From contig NZ_CP012831.1 in NCBI RefSeq assembly GCF_001307275.1, positions 1,426,001-1,490,000 on the forward strand: a stretch of 64,000 nucleotides of DNA. The letters are read 5' to 3'. A model generated the notes under the pieces. It was given only the letters and a program-made list of their open reading frames with translations. It searched no databases and had not been told where the DNA came from. The position numbers and the translations under genes were made by a program. Shown in pieces: positions 27,062 to 36,954 of the stretch; position 1 is the first letter of the stretch, and each line of letters opens with the position of its first letter. The stretch is from Pseudomonas fluorescens (GTDB lineage Bacteria; Pseudomonadota; Gammaproteobacteria; Pseudomonadales; Pseudomonadaceae).

Positions 27062-27856
27062 TCAATTCGTGAATTCGAAGCGATCGGCATCCAGGTTCGC
27101 CGGGAACCGCGTGCGATACGCCGCCAGGTCCACCGCATTCAAACACACGGTGAACACGCCATCCGCGTCGCCGGCGCTGAGCAAGGTTTCACCCTGGAAA
27201 TCCAGCACCTGGCTGTCACCGGTGTAGGCGAAGCCCTTGCCGTCGGTGCCAACGCGGTTGACCGCCGCCACGTAGCACAGGTTCTCGATCGCCCGGGCCG
27301 GCAGCAGCCGATTCCAGTGCATACGCCGCGCTCCGGGCCAGTTGGCGGTGTACAGCAACAGGTCGGTGTCCTCGGCGTCGCGGCTCCACACCGGAAAGCG
27401 CAGGTCGTAGCAAATCAACGGGCGAATCCGCCAGCCCTTGAGTTCGAACAGCACCTGTCGCTCGCCCGGCGTGTAGTGGTTGTGCTCGCCGGCCATGCGA
27501 AACAGATGGCGCTTGTCGTAATGCAGCACTTCACCGTCCGGTCGCGCCCACAGCAGGCGATTGCGATGGCTGCCGTCGCCGGCCTGGACGATCACGCTCC
27601 CGGTGATGACAGCATCCAGTTTCTTCGCCTGGTCCTTGAGCCAACGGCGGGTGGGGCCGTTTTCCGGCTCCGCCAGGGTCTCGGACTCCATGGAAAAACC
27701 CGTGGTGAACATTTCCGGAAGGATGATCAGGTCAGCCCCGCGCGCCTGCTCGAGCAGCGCTTCGAAATGCTCCAGGTTGGCCTCGCGGTCGTGCCAGGCC
27801 AGGGTGGTCTGGACCAGGGCAATGTCGAGGTCCGGCAACGCGCTCAAATCACGCAT
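27062..27856 (-). CDS. Omega-amidase (nitrilase superfamily, YafV-like)
   Basis: A 264-residue nitrilase-fold amidase. The triad is seen as Glu in ILPEMFTTGFSM, Lys in HYDKRHLF and Cys in PLICYDLRFPVWSR. The motif context (LPEMFTTGFSM, LLYTANWPGARRMHW) fits YafV-type omega-amidases, which hydrolyse alpha-ketoglutaramate and alpha-ketosuccinamate. The start (ATG, 27856) overlaps the end of the aminotransferase gene by 13 bases, so the two are coupled. The pairing fits a glutamine transaminase/omega-amidase pathway. Confidence 0.85.
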   Translation of the reverse strand: MRDLSALPDLDIALVQTTLAWHDREANLEHFEALLEQARGADLIILPEMFTTGFSMESETLAEPENGPTRRWLKDQAKKLDAVITGSVIVQAGDGSHRNRLLWARPDGEVLHYDKRHLFRMAGEHNHYTPGERQVLFELKGWRIRPLICYDLRFPVWSRDAEDTDLLLYTANWPGARRMHWNRLLPARAIENLCYVAAVNRVGTDGKGFAYTGDSQVLDFQGETLLSAGDADGVFTVCLNAVDLAAYRTRFPANLDADRFEFTN

Positions 27857-28992
27857 AGTTTTTCCGCCGCTTCGCGCAGCGTCTCCTCGCGTTTGGCAAA
27901 ACACAGGCGCACCAGGCGCTGGCCTTGGGGTGGGTCCTGGTAGAACACCGAGATCGGAATCGTCGCCACGCCATGCTCGCGGGTCATCCACACCGCCATG
28001 TCGACGTCATTGAGGTCCGGGCGAATCAGCGAATAATCCACCAACTGGAAATAAGTGCCGGTCACGCGCTTGAAGCTGAACCGTGACGGGGCCAGCAGAT
28101 CGCAGAACAGGTCGCGCTTGGCCTGGTAGAAGTCCGGCAGTTCGTCGACGTGCTCCGGATGTTCGGCCATGTAGTCGGCCAGGGCGTACTGCAACGGCGT
28201 CACGCCGCAGAAACTGACGTACTGGTGCACCTTGCGCAGCTCTGCCGTCAGGGCCGCTGGGGCCACCACGTAGCCGGTTTTCCAGCCAGTGACGTGGTAG
28301 GTCTTGCCGAACGAGCTGACCACGAAGGCGCGGCGGTACAGTTCTTCGTGGGCCAGGACACTGGCGTGGGCGACGCCGTCGAACACCAGGTGTTCGTAGA
28401 CCTCATCGCTGACCAGGTAGATGTCACGGTCGCGAATCAGCGTCGCCAATTGATCGAGTTCGGCGCGGCTGATCAGGGCGCCGCTGGGGTTGTGCGGCGA
28501 GTTGAGGATGATCATGCGCGTGCGCGGGCTCAGGGCTTCGCCGAGCTTCTCGAAGTCGATGGCGAAGTCATCCAGGCCCAATGGCACGTGTATGCAGCGC
28601 CCACCGGCCAATAGAACGGAAGGCTCGTAGCTGTCATAGCTAGGGTCGAAAACGATCACTTCGTCACCGCTGTGGACCACCGCCGCGATGGCACAGAAAA
28701 TCGCCTGGGTCGCGCCAGGGGTCACGGTGACCTCTTGATCGGCATCGACGTTGGCGCCGTAGCTGCGGGCGATCTTCGCCGCGATCTGCTGGCGCAGCGC
28801 CGGCAGGCCGGTCATCGGTGAGTACTGGTTATGGCCTTGAGCAATATGCCGGCCAACCGCATCGCGCAGGGCCTGCGGGCCATCGAAATCGGGAAAGCCC
28901 TGGGACAGGTTCAGCGCACCCGTCTGCGCGGCGAGCTGGGACATCTGGGTGAAAATCGTGATGCCGACGTTCGGCAACTTGCTGGTGATCAT
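27844..28992 (-). CDS. PLP-dependent aminotransferase (YbdL/MtnE-like)
   Basis: A 382-residue fold type I aminotransferase of the class I/II family. The N-terminus (LNLSQGFPDFDGP), the NSPHNPSGA loop, the YLVSDEVYEHL segment with the PLP-interacting Asp, and SSFGKTYHVTGWKTGYVVAP with the Schiff-base Lys are all visible. Sequence and neighbour point to the YbdL group (methionine or glutamine as amino donor). The ATG at 28992 starts at the conserved N-terminus; the upstream frame to 29082 crosses a terminator. Confidence 0.87.
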   Translation of the reverse strand: MITSKLPNVGITIFTQMSQLAAQTGALNLSQGFPDFDGPQALRDAVGRHIAQGHNQYSPMTGLPALRQQIAAKIARSYGANVDADQEVTVTPGATQAIFCAIAAVVHSGDEVIVFDPSYDSYEPSVLLAGGRCIHVPLGLDDFAIDFEKLGEALSPRTRMIILNSPHNPSGALISRAELDQLATLIRDRDIYLVSDEVYEHLVFDGVAHASVLAHEELYRRAFVVSSFGKTYHVTGWKTGYVVAPAALTAELRKVHQYVSFCGVTPLQYALADYMAEHPEHVDELPDFYQAKRDLFCDLLAPSRFSFKRVTGTYFQLVDYSLIRPDLNDVDMAVWMTREHGVATIPISVFYQDPPQGQRLVRLCFAKREETLREAAEKLCVI

Positions 28993-29065
28993 GGAGGGGT
29001 CCCTGCTCTGCACCCGGCTCTGGTACGGCGCGGGAGAGCTCGAGGATAGCCCAATCGCCGGGCAT

Positions 29066-29094
29066 GAAAAAGGGTGCCACAAAGGGCACCCTTC
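29066..29094 (-). terminator. Terminator downstream of der
   Basis: GGGTGCC and GGCACCC form a stem around ACAAAG. On the minus strand it ends in CACCCTTTTTCATG, as expected for a leftward transcript leaving der. Confidence 0.7.
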
Positions 29095-29116
29095 TCACAC
29101 TGAAACAACTCATACC

Positions 29117-29207
29117 CTGTGGGAGCGAGCTTGCTCGCGATGGCGGTGGATCAGCCTGCATCCCTGTTGATGTACTGCCGCTATCGCGAGCAAGCTCGCT
29201 CCCACAG
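29117..29207. repeat. REPIN downstream of der
   Basis: GTGGGAGCGAGCTTGCTCGC and its inverse GCGAGCAAGCTCGCTCCCAC, arms outward, about 45 bases apart. Confidence 0.9.
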
Positions 29208-29228
29208 TGGATCTGCGGTGACTATCGA

Positions 29229-30701
29229 TCAACGCTTGTCGCGGCGCTTCTTGTCGGCTTTCTTGTGGTGCGACATCAAGCGGCGCTTCTTGTTGACCTG
29301 GCGGTCGGTGAGCGTGTTCTTGTTGCCTTCGTACGGGTTCTCGCCACCCTTGAACTCGATGCGGATCGGCGTGCCGACCAGCTTCAGGACGCGGCGATAG
29401 GTGTTTTCCAGGTAACGGACGTACGACTTGGGCACCTTCTCGATCTGGTTACCGTGGATCACGATAATCGGCGGGTTGGCACCACCCAAGTGGGCATAGC
29501 GCAGCTTGATCCGACGGTTGTTGACCATCGGTGGCGCGTGCTCGCCTACCGCATCTTCGAGGATCTGGGTCAGGCGGTTGGTTGGCCAGCGGGTGACCGC
29601 CGACTTGAACGAGTTCTGCACCGAAGCGTAGAGGTTGCCCACGCCCGTGCCGTGCAAGGCCGAGATGAAGTGGATGTCGGCGAAGTCGACGAAGAACAGC
29701 CGGCGCTGCAATTCGACCTTGACGAAATCCCGCTCGCTCGGCGTCATGCCGTCCCACTTGTTGATCGCGATGACCAGCGCACGCCCGGCTTCCAGGGCGA
29801 AGCCCAGCAGGTTCAGGTCGTGATCGACCACGCCTTCGCGGGCGTCCATCACGAAGATCACCACGTTGGCGTCTTTGATCGCCTGCAAGGTCTTGACCAC
29901 GGAGAACTTTTCAACTTCTTCGTGGATCTTGCCGCGCTTGCGCACACCAGCGGTGTCGATCAGCGTGTACTTCTCTTCGTTACGTTCGAAGGGAATGTAG
30001 ATGCTGTCACGGGTGGTGCCAGGCTGGTCGTAGACGATGACCCGGTCTTCACCGAGCATGCGGTTGACCAGCGTCGACTTGCCCACGTTGGGACGGCCGA
30101 TGATCGCGATCTTGATCCCGTCTTTTTCGCTCGGGCCCGGAATGCGCTTGGCTTCCTCGCCCTCGGCAACGATCTCTTCCTCGCCCTCTTCCGGCTCTTC
30201 CGCGTCGTCCTTGGGGAAACTCTCCAGGGCGATTTCCAGCATCTGGGTGATGCCACGACCGTGGGCGCCGGCGATCGGGATCGCCTGGCCCATGCCCAAC
30301 GGTGCGAACTCGGCGCGGGCCATGTCCGGGTCGATGTTGTCGACCTTGTTGGCGACCACGTAGGAACGCTTGTTACGCTTGCGCAAATGCTCGGCGATCA
30401 TCTGGTCGGCGGCGGTAAAACCAGCCTTGGCGTCTACCAGGAACAGCACCACATCGGCTTCTTCAATGGCGAGCAGCGACTGCTCGGCCATTTTTTCGTC
30501 CATGCCGTGTTCATCACCGGAGATGCCGCCGGTGTCGACCAGAATATAGGTACGCCCTTGCCACTTGGCCTCACCGTATTGGCGATCACGGGTCAGACCG
30601 GACAAGTCGCCGACAATGGCGTCGCGAGTCCTGGTCAGGCGGTTGAACAAGGTGGACTTGCCGACGTTCGGTCGGCCCACCAGGGCGATTACGGGAACCA
30701 T
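29229..30701 (-). CDS. der: Ribosome-assembly GTPase Der (EngA)
   Basis: A 490-residue GTPase with two tandem G domains, needed for maturation of the 50S subunit. The first P-loop [14 protein letters not shown] starts at residue 8 and the second, [15 protein letters not shown], at about residue 187. Switch and NKxD motifs follow in each (VANKVDNID and AINKWDGM). The C-terminal KH-like domain ends in a basic tail ([11 protein letters not shown]). The ATG at 30701 follows GTGGAGAG; a further in-frame ATG is at 30713. It is separated from bamB by a terminator-like hairpin. Confidence 0.96.
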   Translation of the reverse strand: MVPVIALVGRPNVGKSTLFNRLTRTRDAIVGDLSGLTRDRQYGEAKWQGRTYILVDTGGISGDEHGMDEKMAEQSLLAIEEADVVLFLVDAKAGFTAADQMIAEHLRKRNKRSYVVANKVDNIDPDMARAEFAPLGMGQAIPIAGAHGRGITQMLEIALESFPKDDAEEPEEGEEEIVAEGEEAKRIPGPSEKDGIKIAIIGRPNVGKSTLVNRMLGEDRVIVYDQPGTTRDSIYIPFERNEEKYTLIDTAGVRKRGKIHEEVEKFSVVKTLQAIKDANVVIFVMDAREGVVDHDLNLLGFALEAGRALVIAINKWDGMTPSERDFVKVELQRRLFFVDFADIHFISALHGTGVGNLYASVQNSFKSAVTRWPTNRLTQILEDAVGEHAPPMVNNRRIKLRYAHLGGANPPIIVIHGNQIEKVPKSYVRYLENTYRRVLKLVGTPIRIEFKGGENPYEGNKNTLTDRQVNKKRRLMSHHKKADKKRRDKR

Positions 30702-30726
30702 GCGGCTCTCCACTTCGTTATTTCAG

Positions 30727-30757
30727 AAAATACAAAAGCCGCTGCGAGGCAGCGGCT
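30727..30757 (-). terminator. Hairpin between bamB and der
   Basis: AGCCGCTGC (30737-30745) pairs with GCAGCGGCT (30749-30757) around a three-base loop. On the minus strand it is followed by TTTTGTATTTTC, so it probably terminates or attenuates the transcript from bamB. Confidence 0.75.
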
Positions 30758-30774
30758 GGTGCTCGGAGGCAGTC

Positions 30775-30863
30775 CTGTAGGAGCGGGCTTGCTCGCGAAA
30801 GCGGTGTGTCAGTTAACAAATTTTCTTCTGATACACCGTATTCGCGAGCAAGCCCGCTCCCAC
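30775..30863. repeat. REPIN, GTAGGAGCGGGCTTGCTCGCGAA variant
   Basis: The left arm TAGGAGCGGGCTTGCTCGCG and right arm CGCGAGCAAGCCCGCTCCCAC enclose about 40 bases with further complementarity (GCGGTGTGTCAG ... CTGATACACCG). Confidence 0.88.
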
Positions 30864-30902
30864 AAAGGACGGGCCGCTTGAGATCTAGCCCCAAGCATAG
30901 TC

Positions 30903-32054
30903 TTACTTGATGGTCAGGGCTTCCAGTTTGCCGCTGTTGCCATACACATAGATCATGTTGCCCACCACCAGCGGACGGGCACGCAGGCCGTCGCTGTCGA
31001 TGCGCTCACGGCCGACGAAACGACCGTCCACCTGGCTGAGCAGGTGCAGGTAACCTTCCAGGTCACCCACTGCGACGTAGCTGGAGAACACTTCCGGGGC
31101 CGACAGCTGACGACGGGCCAGGGAGTCGTTGCTCCACAAGGCGGTGGTGGAACGCTCGTCAACGCCTTCGACGGTGCCCGAGGACAGGCTCACGTAGACG
31201 CTGCCAAAGCCCTGGGCGACACCGGCGTAGCTGGACGCATCGCGCTGCCACAACGGACGACCGCTTTCCAGGTCCAGTGCCGCCACGCGGCCCTGGTAGC
31301 TGGCGACGTACAACGTACCGCCGGACAGCAGCAAGCCGCCGTCGATGTCGACCACACGCTCCAGTTCCGAACGACCTTGTGGGATCGCCACGCGCTGTTC
31401 CCAGACCGGCACGCCGTTGGAAACATCCAGGGCCACCACTTTACCGGTCGACAAGCCAGCCACCGCCAGGCGGTTGGTGACGATCGGCGCGCTGGTGCCG
31501 CGCAGGGTCAGTACCGCCGGGGTGCTGTCATACAACCAGCGCTGGTTGCCGGTGGCGGCATCCAGGCCGATCAGGCGGTCGTCCTGGGTCTGGATCACCA
31601 CCACGTCACCGTTGGTGGCTGGCGGTGCGAGCACTTCGCTGGTCACGCGGGCGCGCCATTTCTCTTCACCGCTGCTCGCGTCCAGGGCGACGATCTCGCC
31701 CTTGAGCGTGCCGATCATGACCAGGCCGTAACCCACGCCAACGGCACCGGAAACGGGCAGTTCAAGATCTTTCTCCCATTTGACGTCGCCATTGCTGCGG
31801 TCCATGGCCATGACCACGCCCGTGACGTCGCCGGCATAGATGGTGTCGCCATCGATGGCCGGCACCAGCATGTTGTAGGTTTCACCCTGGCCATCGCCGA
31901 TGGAGCGGCTCCACTGCTTCTGCAGCACGACTTCTTCTTTGAAGTCGGTCAGTTCGGCTGGCGGCAGTTCTTTCTTGCTGTTGCTGCTGCAACCCGCGGC
32001 CAGAATGGCCAGGGCCAGCAATGCTGCATGTTTCCACTGGATCACGTCACGCAT
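30903..32054 (-). CDS. bamB: Outer-membrane assembly lipoprotein BamB
   Basis: A 383-residue lipoprotein of the BAM complex, which inserts beta-barrel proteins into the outer membrane. The signal ends in LAILAAGC (Cys22). The mature protein has PQQ-like beta-propeller repeats (MDRSNGDVKWEKDL, LDASSGEEKWRARV, LDAATGNQRWLYDS, LDLESGRPLWQRDA). The ATG at 32054 lies inside the 3' end of yfgM (8-base overlap). This is the conserved yfgM-bamB-der context. Confidence 0.94.
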   Translation of the reverse strand: MRDVIQWKHAALLALAILAAGCSSNSKKELPPAELTDFKEEVVLQKQWSRSIGDGQGETYNMLVPAIDGDTIYAGDVTGVVMAMDRSNGDVKWEKDLELPVSGAVGVGYGLVMIGTLKGEIVALDASSGEEKWRARVTSEVLAPPATNGDVVVIQTQDDRLIGLDAATGNQRWLYDSTPAVLTLRGTSAPIVTNRLAVAGLSTGKVVALDVSNGVPVWEQRVAIPQGRSELERVVDIDGGLLLSGGTLYVASYQGRVAALDLESGRPLWQRDASSYAGVAQGFGSVYVSLSSGTVEGVDERSTTALWSNDSLARRQLSAPEVFSSYVAVGDLEGYLHLLSQVDGRFVGRERIDSDGLRARPLVVGNMIYVYGNSGKLEALTIK

Positions 32055-32688
32055 CCCCTTTGGCCAGGTCGTCCAGCTTGATTTGCAGGCCACCGACTGC
32101 GGCTTCATCCGACAGCGCAGCCTTGGCTTTTTGGTAGGCCGCATGGGCCTCATCGGCACGGCCCAGCTGTACCAGCAGGTCGCCCTTGAGTTCTTCGCGG
32201 GTCGCCAGGAACGCCTTGTCGGCATCGCCGTCGAGCAGCTTCAAGGCGTCTTCGGCCTTGTTCTGGGCCGCCAGCACCTGCGCCAGGCGCTGACGCGCCA
32301 CTTCGCCCAGGGTCGGGTTGGCCGGTTTGTCGACGATACCTTTGAGCTCGGTGGCCGCGTCGTCCAACTTGCCGCTGTCCACCGCCACCTTGGCCACGAA
32401 CAGGCGACCGTACTGCGCGTAGGCAGTGCCGCCGAACTCCTTGTCCAGCTTGCCGGCCAGGTCCGCCACGCGGGCCGCGTCAGGCTTGCCATCCGGGGTC
32501 AGGGTGGTTTCCAGCAATTGCTGGTAGAGCACCGAGGCGCCTTGCGACTGGTTGCTCTGGTATTTCTGGTAGGCCTGCCAGCCGAACACGATGACCAGCG
32601 CCAACAGGCCGCCAGTGACCAGCGGCTTGCCATTGCGCGTCCACCAGTCCTTCAAATCCGCCAGCTGTTCATCTTCGGTACTCGACAC
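32047..32688 (-). CDS. yfgM: YfgM-family translocon-associated TPR protein
   Basis: A 213-residue protein with a cytosolic N-terminus, one membrane segment (residues about 22-41, PLVTGGLLALVIVFGWQAYQ) and a periplasmic helical TPR domain. This is the YfgM layout; in Escherichia coli YfgM works with PpiD at the SecYEG translocon. It starts with GTG at 32688 and overlaps bamB. Confidence 0.88.
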   Translation of the reverse strand: MSSTEDEQLADLKDWWTRNGKPLVTGGLLALVIVFGWQAYQKYQSNQSQGASVLYQQLLETTLTPDGKPDAARVADLAGKLDKEFGGTAYAQYGRLFVAKVAVDSGKLDDAATELKGIVDKPANPTLGEVARQRLAQVLAAQNKAEDALKLLDGDADKAFLATREELKGDLLVQLGRADEAHAAYQKAKAALSDEAAVGGLQIKLDDLAKGDA

Positions 32689-32728
32689 CCCAATACTCCT
32701 TAATCGCTAAATCGGCTGTTTGACAGCT

Positions 32729-34018
32729 TCAACCCTGCACGACGCAGGTGGCCAGGTGTGCAGCAAGCGCATCCCAGGCAATGCTTTGTTGTTCGCCCTG
32801 GCCACGCAGGGGTTTGAAACCTACCACTTGTTGGGCCAGTTCGTCGTCACCGAGGATCAGTGCATACAGCGCACCGCTCTTGTCGGCCTTCTTGAATTGG
32901 CTCTTGAAGCTGCCGGCGCCGGCGTTGATCTGCAAGCGCAGGTTGGGCAACTGGTCGCGGATCCGCTCGCTCAACGACAAGGCGGCCAGTTCGGCGGCCT
33001 CGCCAAAGGCGCACAGGTAGACGTCGACCTGACGGGACAGTTCTTCGGGTACCTTGTCCAAGGCTTCCAGCATCAGCACCAGGCGCTCGATGCCCATGGC
33101 AAAGCCCACGCCCGGGGTCGGCTTGCCGCCCATCTGCTCCACCAGCCCGTCGTAGCGGCCGCCGGCACATACAGTGCCTTGGGCGCCGAGTTTGTCGGTG
33201 ACCCACTCGAAGACCGTCTTGCTGTAGTAATCCAGGCCGCGAACCAACTTGGGGTTGATCACGTAGGGAATGCCCACGGCGTCCAGGCGCGCCTTCAGCC
33301 CTTCGAAGTGCGCACGGGATTCGTCGTCGAGGTAGTCGGCCATTTTCGGCGCGTCGACCAGGACCGCCTGGGTGTCGGCATTCTTGGTGTCCAGCACACG
33401 CAGTGGATTGGTCTTCAGACGGCGCTGGCTGTCTTCATCGAGCTTGTCCAGGTGCGCGGAAAGAAACTCCACCAACGCTTCACGGTAGCGGCCACGGGAC
33501 TCACTGGTGCCCAGGCTGTTGAGCTCGAGCTTGACCGCATCACGCAGCCCCAGCTCGCCCCACAGGCGCCAGGTCATGACGATCAGCTCGGCATCGATGT
33601 CCGGACCTTCGAGATTGAACACTTCCAGGCCAATCTGGTGGAACTGGCGATAACGGCCTTTCTGCGGACGCTCGTGACGGAACATCGGGCCGACGTACCA
33701 GAGCTTCTGCACCTGGCCGCCGCCGGTGATGCCGTGTTCGAGCACCGCACGCACGCACGCCGCCGTGCCTTCGGGGCGCAGGGTCAGGGAATCGCCGTTG
33801 CGGTCGTCGAAGGTGTACATCTCTTTTTCGACGATGTCGGTCACTTCACCGATGGAGCGCTTGAACAGCTCGGTGAACTCGACGATCGGCATGCGGATCT
33901 GCCGGTAACCGTAGTTATCCAGCAGGCGCGCCACGGTGCCCTCGAAATAGCGCCACAGGGGCGTCTGCTCGGGCAGGATGTCGTTCATGCCACGAATGGC
34001 TTGCAGAGACTTGCTCAC
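32729..34018 (-). CDS. hisS: Histidyl-tRNA synthetase
   Basis: A 429-residue class II aminoacyl-tRNA synthetase. Motif 2 is [20 protein letters not shown], the histidine-specific loops [15 protein letters not shown] and [14 protein letters not shown] are present, and motif 3 is [11 protein letters not shown]. The C-terminal anticodon-binding domain follows from about residue 330. It starts with GTG (AGGATTACCT upstream) and lies between ispG and yfgM on the same strand. Confidence 0.97.
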   Translation of the reverse strand: MSKSLQAIRGMNDILPEQTPLWRYFEGTVARLLDNYGYRQIRMPIVEFTELFKRSIGEVTDIVEKEMYTFDDRNGDSLTLRPEGTAACVRAVLEHGITGGGQVQKLWYVGPMFRHERPQKGRYRQFHQIGLEVFNLEGPDIDAELIVMTWRLWGELGLRDAVKLELNSLGTSESRGRYREALVEFLSAHLDKLDEDSQRRLKTNPLRVLDTKNADTQAVLVDAPKMADYLDDESRAHFEGLKARLDAVGIPYVINPKLVRGLDYYSKTVFEWVTDKLGAQGTVCAGGRYDGLVEQMGGKPTPGVGFAMGIERLVLMLEALDKVPEELSRQVDVYLCAFGEAAELAALSLSERIRDQLPNLRLQINAGAGSFKSQFKKADKSGALYALILGDDELAQQVVGFKPLRGQGEQQSIAWDALAAHLATCVVQG

Positions 34019-34042
34019 AGGTAATCCTTAAATTCGTTCGAC

Positions 34043-35152
34043 TCAACCACGCGCAATCACTGCAGCGTCGGCTTCGACCTTTTCGGCCGCTTTCTGGCGA
34101 ATCAGCCGTTCCAGCTCATCCACCAGATTGTCATTCGTCAGTTTCTGCGACGGCTTGCCGTCGATGTAAATCAGGTTCGGTGTACCGCCAGTCAGGCCGA
34201 TATGGGCCTCCTTGGCTTCGCCCGGCCCGTTGACCACGCAACCGATCACCGCGACATCCAGCGGCACCAGCAGGTCTTCGAGGCGCCCTTCCAGTTCGTT
34301 CATGGTCTTGACCACATCGAAGTTCTGCCGCGAGCAGCTCGGGCAGGCGATGAAGTTGATGCCACGGGAACGCAGGTGCAGGGACTTGAGAATGTCGTAG
34401 CCGACTTTCACTTCCTCGACCGGGTCAGCCGCCAACGAGATGCGGATGGTATCGCCAATCCCTTCGGCGAGCAGCATACCGAGGCCGACGGCGGATTTCA
34501 CCGTGCCCGAACGCAACCCACCGGCTTCGGTGATGCCCAGGTGCAGCGGCTGGACGATTTCCTTGGCCAGCAGGCGGTAGGCTTCGACGGCCATGAACAC
34601 GTCGGACGCCTTCACGCTGACCTTGAAGTCCTGGAAGTTCAGGCGCTCAAGGTGCTCGACATGGCGCAGGGCGGATTCCACCAGCGCCGCTGGGGTCGGT
34701 TCGCCGTATTTCTTTTGCAGGTCTTTTTCCAGGGAACCGGCGTTCACACCGATACGGATCGGGATGCCCCGGTCGCGGGCCGCATCCACCACGGCACGTA
34801 CACGGTCTTCGCGACCGATGTTGCCCGGGTTGATACGCAGGCAATCGACGCCCAACTCGGCCACGCGCAGGGCGATGCGGTAGTCGAAGTGAATGTCGGC
34901 GACCAAAGGCACCTTGACCAGTTGCTTGATCTTGCCGAACGCCTCGGCGGCGTCCATGTCCGGCACGGAAACGCGCACGATGTCGACACCGGCGGCTTCC
35001 AGGCGGTTGATCTGCGCGACCGTGGCGGCCACATCATTGGTGTCGCTGTTGGTCATGCTCTGCACAGCGATAGGCGCATCGCCGCCCACGGGCACGTTAC
35101 CGACCCAGATCTTTCGGGATTCGCGACGCTTGATTGGAGATTCGCCGTGCAT
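34043..35152 (-). CDS. ispG: 4-hydroxy-3-methylbut-2-enyl-diphosphate synthase (flavodoxin)
   Basis: A 369-residue IspG (GcpE), the iron-sulfur enzyme that makes HMBPP in the MEP isoprenoid pathway. The N-terminal TIM barrel ([25 protein letters not shown]) and the C-terminal [4Fe-4S] domain with [11 protein letters not shown] and [16 protein letters not shown] are complete. It follows rodZ after three bases. Confidence 0.96.
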   Translation of the reverse strand: MHGESPIKRRESRKIWVGNVPVGGDAPIAVQSMTNSDTNDVAATVAQINRLEAAGVDIVRVSVPDMDAAEAFGKIKQLVKVPLVADIHFDYRIALRVAELGVDCLRINPGNIGREDRVRAVVDAARDRGIPIRIGVNAGSLEKDLQKKYGEPTPAALVESALRHVEHLERLNFQDFKVSVKASDVFMAVEAYRLLAKEIVQPLHLGITEAGGLRSGTVKSAVGLGMLLAEGIGDTIRISLAADPVEEVKVGYDILKSLHLRSRGINFIACPSCSRQNFDVVKTMNELEGRLEDLLVPLDVAVIGCVVNGPGEAKEAHIGLTGGTPNLIYIDGKPSQKLTNDNLVDELERLIRQKAAEKVEADAAVIARG

Positions 35153-35155
35153 GAC

Positions 35156-36187
35156 TTATTGACCCAACTTCAGGCGAGCGGTCTCGCCACTGGTGAACGG
35201 AGCGATGTCGACCGGCTGGCCGTTATAGCTGACCTGTGCGCCACGGGCATAACCCAGGCGTACGGCAAACGGCGGCTTGCCATTGACGGCGGTGCTGTCG
35301 CCCTTGCGCTTGAGGCCACTGAACAGCACCTTGCCGTTGCCGTCGGTGATCTGCGTCCAGCAGTCGGCGACAAACTGGATCTGCACCTGGCCTTCACCCG
35401 CGACTGGCGCCGGGGTCGGAGCCGCTGGAGCTGCCGGGGCGACTGGAGCGGTAGGCGCGGCGTGGGTCGCAGGCGCAGCCGGTGCTGGCGTACTCGGCGC
35501 GGCCGGGGCCGTGGCAATCGGTGCGCTGCCGGTGTTCGGGGCAGCCGGTGCAGTCGGCGTGGTCGGTGCTGGAACAGCCGGCTCGGCACCGGCCTGGGCA
35601 TCGGCGTCGTCCTGGCTTTGTGGCAACGCCAGGGCGGTTTCGCCTTCGGTCTGGCCTTCGATGACAGCCTGGTCTTCCGGCTCGTCCAGCGGATGGATCT
35701 GGGTGGTGCCGTCAGCGCCCTCGACCTCGACGTGCTCGGGGTTCATGGCGACGGGCTCCTTGTTGCGCAAGGACGCCTGGTCCTGCCACCAGACAAAACC
35801 GCCACCGATCACCGCGATCAGCAGCAACAGGCTGACGATTCGCAAAATGGTGTGGGAAACGCGAACCGGCTCCTCGATGCGCCCCAGGCTGTGCACATTG
35901 CTGCCCTGGGCATCGGAACCGGTGTATTGATCGAATTGCTGGACCAGCACGGTCTGGTCCATGCCGAGCAACTTGGCATAGGCGCGGATGTAGCCCCGGG
36001 CGAAGGTGTGCCCGGGCAGCTTGTCGAACGCGCCCGCTTCCAGATTGCCGAGGGAAGCCACGGTAAGATTGAGCTTGAGGGCCACTTCGGCCAGCGACCA
36101 ACCATTGCTTTCGCGGGCTTGACGCAGGGTCTCACCGGGATTTACGCGAGTCGCTGCTACAACTTCGGGATGCGCCGCTTTCATCAT
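35156..36187 (-). CDS. rodZ: Cytoskeleton/cell-shape protein RodZ
   Basis: A 343-residue RodZ. Residues about 15-85 are a helix-turn-helix domain (LRQARESNGWSLAEVALKLN), one membrane segment lies at about 110-128, then a long low-complexity periplasmic linker rich in Ala, Pro and Thr, and a C-terminal beta domain (DUF4115-like). RodZ anchors MreB filaments. The start codon ATG ATG overlaps the pilW stop. The linker is probably the most variable part. Confidence 0.92.
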   Translation of the reverse strand: MMKAAHPEVVAATRVNPGETLRQARESNGWSLAEVALKLNLTVASLGNLEAGAFDKLPGHTFARGYIRAYAKLLGMDQTVLVQQFDQYTGSDAQGSNVHSLGRIEEPVRVSHTILRIVSLLLLIAVIGGGFVWWQDQASLRNKEPVAMNPEHVEVEGADGTTQIHPLDEPEDQAVIEGQTEGETALALPQSQDDADAQAGAEPAVPAPTTPTAPAAPNTGSAPIATAPAAPSTPAPAAPATHAAPTAPVAPAAPAAPTPAPVAGEGQVQIQFVADCWTQITDGNGKVLFSGLKRKGDSTAVNGKPPFAVRLGYARGAQVSYNGQPVDIAPFTSGETARLKLGQ

Positions 36188-36942
36188 TGCTCCGACAGGT
36201 ATTGCTGATATTCCGGCGTACCGGGATAGAGTCTTTTGAGTTGCAAGCCGTAACTTGCAGCTTTGTCGCGATCTTCAAACACATGTGCCAGCCGAACGCC
36301 GAGCAATAGACTACGTGCATTTTGCTCGCTCAGCAGGCTAAAACGCTCGTAGTAGTCACGGGCGGGCACATAATGCCTGTCTTCGTAAGACAACTCAGCC
36401 ATTTCCAGCAGCGCCCGCGGTTGCTGGCGGTTGAGCCGCAGCGCCTTTTCGAGCTGCTGGCGGGCCAGGTCACGCTGTCCCAACTGCGCGGCCGTCATGC
36501 CGAGGTTCTCGAACACCCGCGAACGCTCAGGGTAAAGGGTATCGGCGGCAGCCTGCTCGAAGCGCTCGTAGGCTTCCTTGTAGCGTTTCTGCTCGAAAAG
36601 AAAGCTGCCGTAGTTGTTCAGGATCCGTGCATCCTGGGGGCGGCCGGCCAACGCCTTGCGAAAATGCTGGTCGGCCAGTTCCGACTCCATCTCGGCCTGG
36701 AACACCAGGGCCAGGGCCGCGTTGGCATCCGGGTCGGAATCGTCCAGCTCCAGGGCCTTCTTGAGCGGCACCTTGGCCCGTTCGGTCATGCCCTGCTGCA
36801 GGTAGCCGATGCCCAGTTGCACATAGGCCACACGTGCCTCGTCACGCCCTTTGCTGGTCTTCATCGGGTTGTAGTCACCCGACAGGACACAACCGGAACA
36901 AAGGCCGGCCAACAGCAAAACGAGCGCGAAGCGCAGGGACAT
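36184..36942 (-). CDS. pilW: Type IV pilus pilotin PilW/PilF
   Basis: A 252-residue lipoprotein (LCSGC, Cys18) with about six TPR units (for example AYVQLGIGYLQQGMTERAKV and ILNNYGSFLFEQKRYKEAYE). It is the outer-membrane pilotin that helps assemble the PilQ secretin. It sits between rlmN and rodZ, its usual place, overlapping rodZ by four bases. Confidence 0.93.
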   Translation of the reverse strand: MSLRFALVLLLAGLCSGCVLSGDYNPMKTSKGRDEARVAYVQLGIGYLQQGMTERAKVPLKKALELDDSDPDANAALALVFQAEMESELADQHFRKALAGRPQDARILNNYGSFLFEQKRYKEAYERFEQAAADTLYPERSRVFENLGMTAAQLGQRDLARQQLEKALRLNRQQPRALLEMAELSYEDRHYVPARDYYERFSLLSEQNARSLLLGVRLAHVFEDRDKAASYGLQLKRLYPGTPEYQQYLSEQ

Positions 36943-36954
36943 AGAGTTCCTCTC

